This document shows positions 45,615-51,881 of a DNA stretch of 51,881 bases, one piece after another. The notes below the pieces were generated by a model. The model was not told the origin of the DNA. It made no database searches and worked only from the letters and a program-made list of their open reading frames with translations. Position 1 is the first letter of the stretch, and each line of letters begins with the position of its first letter. The DNA is from Gammaproteobacteria bacterium (lineage in GTDB: Bacteria; Pseudomonadota; Gammaproteobacteria; Chromatiales; Chromatiaceae). The stretch is from contig JASJCU010000004.1 in the NCBI GenBank assembly GCA_030065815.1, positions 1 to 51,881 on the forward strand, in the 5' to 3' direction. The translations under genes and the position numbers were made by a program.

Positions 45615-45630
45615 CTTGACGTGCGTCAAG
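45615..45630. promoter_or_regulatory. FNR/CRP-family-type site upstream of nifJ
   Basis: CTTGACG-TG-CGTCAAG is a perfect 7-bp dyad. Its core TTGA-N6-TCAA matches the FNR/ANR/DNR consensus (TTGAT-N4-ATCAA) except for C and G at the inner positions. The centre lies about 87 bases before the nifJ ATG. A weak CCTAGA (plus-strand 45566-45571) would place it near -62, a common activator position. Confidence 0.55.
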
Positions 45631-45794
45631 GCCGGCCGATGCGCGGGTGTCGCGCCCGGGCGGCGACGGGACGGCCCTCGCGGCGCGCGCCGCGCGACCC
45701 GGCCAGGCGGCACCGGCCGGGCAGCCCGATTCAGGCGATCATCGGCAATCCTGTCGATAAAATCGCGCAAAAAGGCGCCAAGTGGCGCGAAACA

Positions 45795-46097
45795 TCAGAA
45801 GATGCCTTCCTCGCTGCCGAGCGGATCCGGCACCGACTGCCACTGTGAACGCAGTGTCTTGCGGAACAGCAGCTTCTCGCGCGCCGATTCCGGGAGGTCG
45901 GTGAAGCGGAACACGCCGCGCGCGATCAGCAGGTCGATGACGTCCTCGAGCACCCGTACCAGGTCGACGTCGAGGCGGCGCAGGAAGGCCTGCACGCCCG
46001 GATCGTCCGTCGTGACCGGTTCGGCGTCGCCGCTCGGGGTCGCCGACAGGCCGCTGATCTCGCCTTCGGCGTCGCGTACGATGTACACCTGCTGCAT
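45795..46097 (-). CDS. Conserved small acidic protein, 100 residues
   Basis: A 100-residue protein. The N-terminus YIVRDAEGEISGLSATP looks like a short beta hairpin, the middle DLVRVLEDVIDLLIARG is a helix, and FRFTDLPESAREKLLFRK follows. I believe similar small proteins are common in Pseudomonas and Chromatiales under a misleading tryptophan-synthase-beta-like name; the role is unknown. It is divergent from the type I secretion locus and lies 259 bases from nifJ. The ribosome-binding site is weak. Confidence 0.75.
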   Translation of the reverse strand: MQQVYIVRDAEGEISGLSATPSGDAEPVTTDDPGVQAFLRRLDVDLVRVLEDVIDLLIARGVFRFTDLPESAREKLLFRKTLRSQWQSVPDPLGSEEGIF

Positions 46098-46117
46098 CTT
46101 GCTGGGCTCGCTTAACT

Positions 46118-46143
46118 GTCCGAATCTGTTCAGGTTTTCGGAC
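46118..46143. promoter_or_regulatory. Inverted repeat GTCCGAA-N12-TTCGGAC in the divergent secretion promoter region
   Basis: Perfect 7-bp arms (46118-46124 and 46137-46143) lie in the 124-bp AT-richer region between the 100-residue protein gene and the ABC transporter. It could be an operator for either gene. No match to a known regulator site was recognised. Confidence 0.4.
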
Positions 46144-46221
46144 GCAAGGACGATAACTTTACGGATACACGCTAGGCTAGATGCGAATTAATCGCCCAGA
46201 GATCCGTAGACAGGACTGCCG

Positions 46222-48381
46222 GTGAGCGAAACTGCCGCCCAAACCGAGACTTACGCCGCTGCCGCCGAGCCCGACCCGCTGGTCGGCTGCGCGCTGCTGC
46301 TGGCCCGCCTGCACGGCCTGCCGGCGTCCGAGTACGCGATCACCGCCGGCCTGCCGCTGCGCGACGGGCGCCTGATGCCGTCGCAGTTCGAGCGTGCCGC
46401 ACGCCGCATCGGCCTGCGTGCGCGCCTCGTCGAACGCGGCCTCGAGCGCCTCGACGCGCTGGTCACACCGGCCGTGCTGCTGCTGCGCGACGACCGCGCC
46501 TGCGTGCTGCTCGAACCGCTGGCCGACGGCGCCGCGCGCATCCAGTTGCCGGACAACCCGGAGGGCGAGACCCGTCTCGACGGCGCCGAGCTCGCGGACC
46601 TGTACAGCGGCTACGCGATCCTCGCCAGCCCGGCGCACCGCTACGACGCGCGTACCCCCGACGTCGGCGACGACCGCGAGCACGGGCACTGGTTCTGGGG
46701 CACGCTCGCCGACAACTGGCGGATCTACCGCGACGTGATCCTGGCCACGGTGCTGATCAACCTGTTCGCGATCGCCAACCCGCTGTTCGTCATGAACGTC
46801 TACGACCGGGTCGTGCCCAACCACGCGCTCGAGAGCCTGTGGGTGCTGGCGATTGGTGTCACGGTCGTCTACGCCTTCGACTTCCTGCTGCGCGGCCTGC
46901 GCGGGCGTTTCATCGACGTCGCCGGGAGCCGCGCCGACATCGCGCTGTCGGCGCGGATCTTCGAGCACGTGCTCGGCCTGCGCCTCGACGCGCGCCCGGC
47001 CTCGGCCGGCGCGTTCGCCAACAACCTGCGCGAGTTCGACGGCATCCGCGAGTTCTTCGCGTCGCTGACGCTGACCGCGTTCGTCGACGTGCCGTTCGCG
47101 CTGCTGTTCCTGCTCGTCGTCTGGTGGATCGGCGGCCCGCTGGTGCTGGTGCCGTTGGCGGCGCTCCCGCTGCTGCTCGTGTACGGCCTGTTCGTGCAGC
47201 CGCGGCTGCGCCGCGCGGCCGAGCAGGGCATGCGCGCCGCGGCGCAGAAGAACGCGACCCTGGTCGAGGCACTGGTCGAGGCCGAGACGGTGCGTGCGCT
47301 CGGCGTCGAGGGGCGCTTGCAGGGCCAGCTCGAGAACAGCGTCGCGCAGACCGCGCACTGGGGCGCCGATGCGCGTGCCTGGGCGCTGTCGGCGACCAAC
47401 CTGGCGACGCTGCTGCAGCAGCTGGTCTCGGTTGGCGTCGTCGTGCTCGGCGTCTACCTGATCGCCGACGGCCTGCTGTCGCTCGGCGCATTGATCGCCG
47501 CGGTGATCCTCAGCGGTCGCGCGGTCGCGCCGCTGGCCCAGATCGCCGCGCTGCTGACCCGCTACTACCAGGCCAGCACCGCGCTGCACACGCTCGACGG
47601 CGTCATGCAGATGCCGGTCGAGCGTCCCGACGGCAAGGTGTTCGTGACCCGCCCGGTGCTGCAGGGCAGTATCGAGTTCGACCGGGTCACGTTCCGCTAC
47701 CCGGAGCAGGAGCTGGCGGCACTCAGCGACGCGAGTTTCCGCATCGCGCCCGGCGAGCGGGTCGCGATCATCGGCCGCGTGGGCTCCGGCAAGACCACGA
47801 TCAACCGCCTGATCGCCGGGCTGTACCAGGCCCAGGAGGGTGCCGTGCGCATCGACGGCATCGACATGCGCCAACTCGATCCCGGCGACCTGCGGCACAA
47901 CATCGGCTACGTCTCGCAGGACAGCCAGCTGCTGTTCGGCACCGTGCGCGACAACCTGACGCTGGGCATCGCGCACGCCGACGACGAGCAGATCGTGCGT
48001 GCCGCCGCCGTGACCGGTGTCGCCGATTTCGTCAACCGCCACCCGCTCGGTTTCGACATGCCGGTCGGTGAGCACGGCGGCATGCTGTCGGGCGGCCAGC
48101 GCCAGGCCGTCGGGCTGGCCCGTGCGCTGGTCCAGGACCCGCCGGTACTGCTGCTCGACGAGCCAACCGGGTCGATGGACAACAGCAGCGAGGAACACAT
48201 CAAGCGCGAGCTCGGCGGCGTCATCGATGGCAAGACCGTCGTACTGATCACGCACCGCGCGTCGCTGCTCGACCTGGTCGAGCGCGTCATCGTCGTCGAT
48301 GCCGGCACGATCGTCGCCGACGGGCCGAAGGCGCAGGTGCTCGAGGCGCTGCGTGCCGGCCGCATCAAGCAGACGCGGTGA
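46222..48381 (+). CDS. lapB: Type I secretion ABC transporter, LapB-like
   Basis: A 719-residue ABC exporter. Residues 18-140 are a C39-like domain (DPLVGCALLLARLHGLPAS) that lacks a recognisable peptidase active site, as in transporters of non-processed RTX adhesins. The membrane domain covers about 160-440 (WRIYRDVILATVLINLF onward). The ATPase domain has Walker A GRVGSGKTT near 518, signature LSGGQRQ near 621 and Walker B LLLDEPTGSMD near 641. It drives export of the adhesin encoded at 50483. The start is GTG with AGGA upstream. Confidence 0.92.
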   Translation: MSETAAQTETYAAAAEPDPLVGCALLLARLHGLPASEYAITAGLPLRDGRLMPSQFERAARRIGLRARLVERGLERLDALVTPAVLLLRDDRACVLLEPLADGAARIQLPDNPEGETRLDGAELADLYSGYAILASPAHRYDARTPDVGDDREHGHWFWGTLADNWRIYRDVILATVLINLFAIANPLFVMNVYDRVVPNHALESLWVLAIGVTVVYAFDFLLRGLRGRFIDVAGSRADIALSARIFEHVLGLRLDARPASAGAFANNLREFDGIREFFASLTLTAFVDVPFALLFLLVVWWIGGPLVLVPLAALPLLLVYGLFVQPRLRRAAEQGMRAAAQKNATLVEALVEAETVRALGVEGRLQGQLENSVAQTAHWGADARAWALSATNLATLLQQLVSVGVVVLGVYLIADGLLSLGALIAAVILSGRAVAPLAQIAALLTRYYQASTALHTLDGVMQMPVERPDGKVFVTRPVLQGSIEFDRVTFRYPEQELAALSDASFRIAPGERVAIIGRVGSGKTTINRLIAGLYQAQEGAVRIDGIDMRQLDPGDLRHNIGYVSQDSQLLFGTVRDNLTLGIAHADDEQIVRAAAVTGVADFVNRHPLGFDMPVGEHGGMLSGGQRQAVGLARALVQDPPVLLLDEPTGSMDNSSEEHIKRELGGVIDGKTVVLITHRASLLDLVERVIVVDAGTIVADGPKAQVLEALRAGRIKQTR

Positions 48382-48391
48382 AGGGGGCCCG

Positions 48392-49735
48392 GTGAACGAT
48401 ACCCACAGTTTCAGCCGCGGACCGCGTGCCGACGGTTTCGTCGTCGACGCCGGCGACGCGATCCGCGCGCGCAGCGTACGCGGCGAGCGCCTGCTGGTCT
48501 GGGCCGTGCTGGCGTGCGTCGCGGCGTTCGTCGTCTGGGCCTATTTCGCTGTGCTCGACGAGGTCGTACGCGGTGCCGGCAAGGTCATCCCGTCGTCGCA
48601 GGTACAGGTCGTGCAGAACCTCGAGGGCGGCATCGTCAAGGAGCTGAACGTCGCCGAGGGCGACAGCGTGCAGTCCGGCCAGGTGTTGCTGACGATAGAC
48701 GACACGCGCTTCGACTCGTCGCTGCAGGAGAGCCGCGTCCGCGAGCTCAGCCTGCGCGGTCGCGCGATTCGCCTGCACGCCGAGGCCGACGGCGCCGACG
48801 CGCTGCCCGAATTCCCGACCGCGATCAGCGACGTGCTGCCGCAGCTCCACGAGCAGGAACGCAAGCTGTTCGACGAGCGGCGCGGCGAGCTGGCCGCGAA
48901 CCGCCGCATCCTCGCCGAGCAGGTCGTGCAGAGACGCCAGGCGATCGCCGAGCTCGAGTCGCGCAGCCGGCGCCTTGAACGCAGCCTCGGCCTGGCCCAG
49001 CGCGAGCTGCGCGTGACCCGGCCGCTGCAGGCGCAGGGCGCCGTGTCCGAGGTCGAGATCCTGCGCCTGCAGCGCCAGGTCAATGACCTGCGGGGCGACC
49101 TCGACGAGGCACGCCTGGCGATCCCGCGCGCCGCGGCCGAGCTGGCCGAGGTCGAGCAGCGCCGGGTCGAGCTCGACGCCGGCTTCCGCAAGGAGGCGCG
49201 CACCGAGCTCAGCGAGGTCAACGCCGAGATCAGCACGCTGCGTGCCGGCAACGTCGCTCTCGAAGACCGCGTGCGTCGCACCCAGGTGCGTTCGCCGATC
49301 CGCGGCGTCGTCAAGGCGCTGAACGTGCGCACCGTCGGCGGTGTCGTGCAGCCGGGCATGGACCTGGTCGAGATCGTGCCGCTCGGCGACAGCCTGCTGG
49401 TCGAGGCGCGCGTCAAGCCGCGCGACATCGCTTTCCTGAGCCCCGGCCTGCCGGCTCGGGTCAAGCTCACCGCCTACGACTTCGCGATCTACGGCGGGCT
49501 GGATGCGCAGGTCGAGCACATCAGCGCCGATACCTTCGTCGACGACGACGGCGAGGCGTTCTACCTGGTGCGCGTGCGCACCCAGGAACCGGAGCTGGTC
49601 AAGCACGGCCGGACGCATTCGATCATCCCGGGCATGACCGCCGAGGTCGACATCCTGGTCGGCGAGAAGAGCGTGCTGTCCTACATCCTCAAGCCGGTGC
49701 TGCGGGCGCGCGACACGGCGCTGCGGGAGCCCTGA
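48392..49735 (+). CDS. lapC: Type I secretion periplasmic adaptor (HlyD family), LapC-like
   Basis: A 447-residue membrane-fusion protein. One transmembrane helix (33-54) is followed by a barrel-sandwich half (GAGKVIPSSQVQVVQNLEGG). A long coiled-coil hairpin spans about 110-280, and the second half-motif VRSPIRGVVKALNVRTVGG and a beta-barrel with PGMTAEVDILVG follow. It links the inner-membrane ABC transporter to a TolC-type channel, which is not in this window. It begins with GTG ten bases after the transporter stop. Confidence 0.92.
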   Translation: MNDTHSFSRGPRADGFVVDAGDAIRARSVRGERLLVWAVLACVAAFVVWAYFAVLDEVVRGAGKVIPSSQVQVVQNLEGGIVKELNVAEGDSVQSGQVLLTIDDTRFDSSLQESRVRELSLRGRAIRLHAEADGADALPEFPTAISDVLPQLHEQERKLFDERRGELAANRRILAEQVVQRRQAIAELESRSRRLERSLGLAQRELRVTRPLQAQGAVSEVEILRLQRQVNDLRGDLDEARLAIPRAAAELAEVEQRRVELDAGFRKEARTELSEVNAEISTLRAGNVALEDRVRRTQVRSPIRGVVKALNVRTVGGVVQPGMDLVEIVPLGDSLLVEARVKPRDIAFLSPGLPARVKLTAYDFAIYGGLDAQVEHISADTFVDDDGEAFYLVRVRTQEPELVKHGRTHSIIPGMTAEVDILVGEKSVLSYILKPVLRARDTALREP

Positions 49736-49738
49736 GGT

Positions 49739-50395
49739 ATGGCGCGGATCCTGTTCAGCGGCAACGACCTGCGCCTGCTCGGGCGCTGGGTCGGTGGCGC
49801 CGAGGCGGCCGGTCACGAGAGCCTGGTCGCGCCGCTGTCGACGCTGCGTGGCGACGGTCAGCGGACGGCCGACGTCGCGCTGGTCGATCTAGGGCCGCGC
49901 GGTGGCGCGGACACCGGCGCACTGCTCGCTGCCGTCGCCAGCGTGCCGCAGACCCGCTTCGTCGCGATGACCGCGCGCCCGGACGCGCACGAGGGACTGG
50001 CACTGCTGCGTGCCGGCGTGCGCGGCTACTGCAACCGCCTGGCGGCCCCGGCCGTCGCCGACGCGCTGCTGGCAAGCGTGCTCGACGGCGAGATCTGGGC
50101 CGGCCGCCAGGTCACCGATCACCTGCTCGCGCTGGCGATACGCGACGCGCCGGCCGGCCCGCCGGCTGCGGCGGCGATCCTCGGCAAACTGACCGCCCGC
50201 GAGGCCGAGATCGCGAACGCGGTCGCGGCCGGTCACAGCAACAAGGTCATCGCGGCCGAGCACGGCATCGCCGAGCGCACCGTCAAGGTGCATCTCAACC
50301 GCATCTTCCGCAAGACCGGGATGCGCAATCGCGTGCAACTGGCGCTGGCGTTGAACGGCCAAGCCGCGGCGTCGCGGCGACTGTCCAGCGGTTGA
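49739..50395 (+). CDS. LuxR-family regulator with degenerate receiver domain
   Basis: A 218-residue protein. The N-terminal part resembles a receiver domain: DVALVDLG places D50 at the phosphorylation position, but the usual N-terminal acidic pair is missing (ILFSGNDLRLL). The C-terminal LuxR helix-turn-helix runs from about residue 150 (LTAREAEIANAVAAGHSNK) to 203 (TVKVHLNRIFRKTGM). It lies between lapC and the adhesin, with GAGGT just before its ATG. It probably controls adhesin expression. Confidence 0.87.
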   Translation: MARILFSGNDLRLLGRWVGGAEAAGHESLVAPLSTLRGDGQRTADVALVDLGPRGGADTGALLAAVASVPQTRFVAMTARPDAHEGLALLRAGVRGYCNRLAAPAVADALLASVLDGEIWAGRQVTDHLLALAIRDAPAGPPAAAAILGKLTAREAEIANAVAAGHSNKVIAAEHGIAERTVKVHLNRIFRKTGMRNRVQLALALNGQAAASRRLSSG

Positions 50396-50400
50396 TCGCC

Positions 50401-50415
50401 ACCTAGTACCAAGGT
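50401..50415. promoter_or_regulatory. Dyad-like ACCTAGTACCAAGGT upstream of the adhesin
   Basis: An imperfect palindrome (ACCT and AGGT arms, 9 of 15 positions symmetric) lies 67 bases before the adhesin ATG and five bases after the LuxR gene. Its AT content stands out. It may be a LuxR-type binding site. Confidence 0.35.
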
Positions 50416-50482
50416 TGTATGAGGCGGCGAGCGTCGCGGCCGATGATTGTCTTCGGAAACCCCAGACCGTCCGGAGATCTCG

Positions 50483-51881
50483 ATGGCCGATACGAATACC
50501 GTTCCTACCCGCGGCGCCGCGATCGGCGAAGTCCAGGCCGTCAGCGGCCGTGTCGTGGCGATCAGCGCGAGCGGCGACGAGCGCCAGCTGGTCGTCGGCG
50601 ACCTCGTGTACGCCGACGAGCTGATCCGCACGATCGGACAGGGCACGGTCGTCATCGCACTCAACAACGGCACGCGCTTCGATCTCGGGCGCGATGCCGA
50701 GGCGCTGCTCGACGACAGCGTCTACGCCGCCGATGTCGCGGCGCTGCGAGCCGCGGCACTGGCCGAGGCGGCCGAGCTGCAGGCCGCGATCGCCGCCGGT
50801 GCCGACCCGACAGAGATCGCCGACGACCCGGCCGCGGGCGGCGATCCGGCCAGCGCCGGCGAATCGGTCCAGGAAGGCGTCAGCGTCGACCGGACGGGCC
50901 GCGTCGGGTTGGTTGAGGCCGGGTTCGAGACCAGCGGCCTGGAGCGCGACGTCGACCCGTTGCTGACCGATCCGATCGCGTTCGGCGACGCTGCCGACGA
51001 CACAGCGGCGGGGTCGCCGTTCGTACCGCCGACCCCGGTCGTCAGCATCCTCGTGACCAGCGTCGCCGGCGACAACGTCGTCAATGCCGGCGAGGCGGGG
51101 AGCCTCGCGGTACCGGTGACCGGGGTCGTCGGTGGCGATGCCGTCGACGGCGATTCCGTCGTGCTGCTGGTCAACGGCAATACCTACACCGGCGTCGTCA
51201 GCGGTGGTGCTTTCACGATCGACGTGGCGGGCGCCGACTTGGTCGCCGACACGACGGTCGAGGCGAGCATCACCGTGACCAACGGGTTCGGCATCAGCGC
51301 GACTGCGACCGACAGCAGCATCACGCATACGGTCAGTGTCGGTGCGCCGAACGCCCCGATCGTCACGATCACCGAAGATCTCAACAACGACGGCCTGATC
51401 AGCGGCACCGAGCTGGCCGGCGACATCGACGTCGAGGTCGGCCTGCCGGCCGGTGCGGTCGCCGGTGACACGATCACGGTGTCCGATGGCACGACCACGA
51501 CCAACATCGTGCTGACGCCGGCCGACATCAGCAACGGCAACGTCACGACGACCTTCCCGAGCCCCGGCGAGGGCGGCACGATCGACGTCACGGCGACGCT
51601 GACCGACCAGGCCGGCAACACGTCGCCATCGGCGAGTGACAGTGCCACCGTCGACACGTTGGCGACACCCGCGCCGACGGTCACGATCACCGAAGACCTC
51701 AACAACGACGGCCTGATCAGCAATGCTGAACTCAACGGCGACATCGATGTCGAGGTCGGCCTGCCGGCCGGTGCCGTCGCCGGCGATACGACCACGGTGT
51801 CCGACGGCACGACCACGACCAACATCGTGCTGACGCCGGCCGACATCATCGCCGGCAATGTGACTACCACGTTCCCGAGCC
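50483..51881 (+). CDS. LapA-like giant adhesin, 5' part (runs off the window)
   Basis: The first 466 residues of a large type I-secreted adhesin. Residues 14-110 form a LapA-type retention module (GEVQAVSGRVVAI, GDLVYADELIRT, NNGTRFDLGRDAEALL) that would stay plugged in the outer-membrane channel. PAAG at 116-119 is at the place where LapG cleaves LapA; TAAG at 174-177 is a second candidate. Ig-like repeats follow, beginning near residue 293, each with a TEDLNNDGLIS calcium-type motif. No lapD or lapG is in the window. C-terminal RTX and secretion signals lie outside. The start is ATG 50483. Confidence 0.88.
   Translation, partial: MADTNTVPTRGAAIGEVQAVSGRVVAISASGDERQLVVGDLVYADELIRTIGQGTVVIALNNGTRFDLGRDAEALLDDSVYAADVAALRAAALAEAAELQAAIAAGADPTEIADDPAAGGDPASAGESVQEGVSVDRTGRVGLVEAGFETSGLERDVDPLLTDPIAFGDAADDTAAGSPFVPPTPVVSILVTSVAGDNVVNAGEAGSLAVPVTGVVGGDAVDGDSVVLLVNGNTYTGVVSGGAFTIDVAGADLVADTTVEASITVTNGFGISATATDSSITHTVSVGAPNAPIVTITEDLNNDGLISGTELAGDIDVEVGLPAGAVAGDTITVSDGTTTTNIVLTPADISNGNVTTTFPSPGEGGTIDVTATLTDQAGNTSPSASDSATVDTLATPAPTVTITEDLNNDGLISNAELNGDIDVEVGLPAGAVAGDTTTVSDGTTTTNIVLTPADIIAGNVTTTFPS
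51362..51881 (+). repeat. Adhesin tandem repeats, 318-bp unit
   Basis: Direct repeats begin at 51362 and 51680, a 318-bp (106-residue) period; the second copy is cut by the window end. The units are nearly identical over most of their length, with differences such as SGTELAG versus SNAELNG. More copies probably follow beyond 51881. Confidence 0.93.

Noticed and set aside
46222-46640. Active C39 peptidase domain in the ABC transporter
   Set aside because: The catalytic cysteine context of true C39 peptidases is not present, as is usual for LapB-type exporters.
51362-51881. Insertion sequence
   Set aside because: The direct repeats are in frame within the adhesin and code for Ig-like domains.

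Overview
The window is GC-rich DNA from a bacterium that looks gammaproteobacterial. The evidence is a DUF971-ubiE-ubiJ-ubiB cluster with UbiB of 546 residues and UbiE of 250, a DUF2058 protein, a NifJ/DHOD-like pair, and a LapA-type adhesin locus. I cannot name a genus from the sequence. No rRNA, tRNA, CRISPR array, transposase or phage gene was seen. The first 218 bases are a perfect 78-bp inverted repeat that may be a contig-end fold-back artefact.

1-12.3 kb is a catabolic block for small hydroxy- and dicarboxylic acids. It holds a HIBADH-family reductase with a GlcG-like protein, a D-2-hydroxyacid dehydrogenase, and a TRAP transporter (dctP, dctQ, dctM) followed by an amidase and a 58-residue membrane protein. 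An OsmC protein, tartronate semialdehyde reductase (glxR), CoA-acylating (methyl)malonate semialdehyde dehydrogenase (mmsA) and thiol peroxidase (tpx) complete it.

12.4-22.4 kb is a malonate-use locus of the rhizobial matPQMAB type. A divergent GntR regulator (matR) faces a TRAP system (matPQM), malonyl-CoA decarboxylase (matA), a TauE/SafE permease, malonyl-CoA synthetase (matB), a thioesterase-like protein and an SLC13/RCK transporter. Malonate is imported, activated to malonyl-CoA and decarboxylated to acetyl-CoA. A near match to the published MatR operator lies just downstream of a good promoter. The amidase resembles malonamidase and MmsA could take malonate semialdehyde, so the first two blocks may feed one C3 pathway.

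22.4-30.2 kb is mostly housekeeping: a G-rich heptad repeat, a CapA-like protein, DUF2058, a BamE-like exported protein, the ubiquinone genes (with a roughly 200-bp inverted-repeat element between ubiE and ubiJ) and an unassigned permease-like protein.

30.4-35.4 kb is the most unusual part. A membrane protein with a TIR-like soluble domain is followed by a membrane-anchored TIR protein that keeps the NADase glutamate. The TIR gene overlaps an SLC13/RCK transporter by GTGA, and that gene overlaps a secreted trypsin-like protease the same way. I propose this as a candidate uncharacterised signalling or defence cassette.

35.5-46.1 kb carries an encapsulated-ferritin homologue without encapsulin or targeting tail, a lone sucA, an AhpD-like protein, a YjdF-like membrane protein, a DHOD-like protein and nifJ with an FNR-type site upstream. 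46.2-51.9 kb is a type I secretion locus (LapB-like ABC transporter, LapC-like adaptor, LuxR-type regulator) ending in a truncated LapA-like adhesin with an N-terminal retention module and 318-bp repeats.
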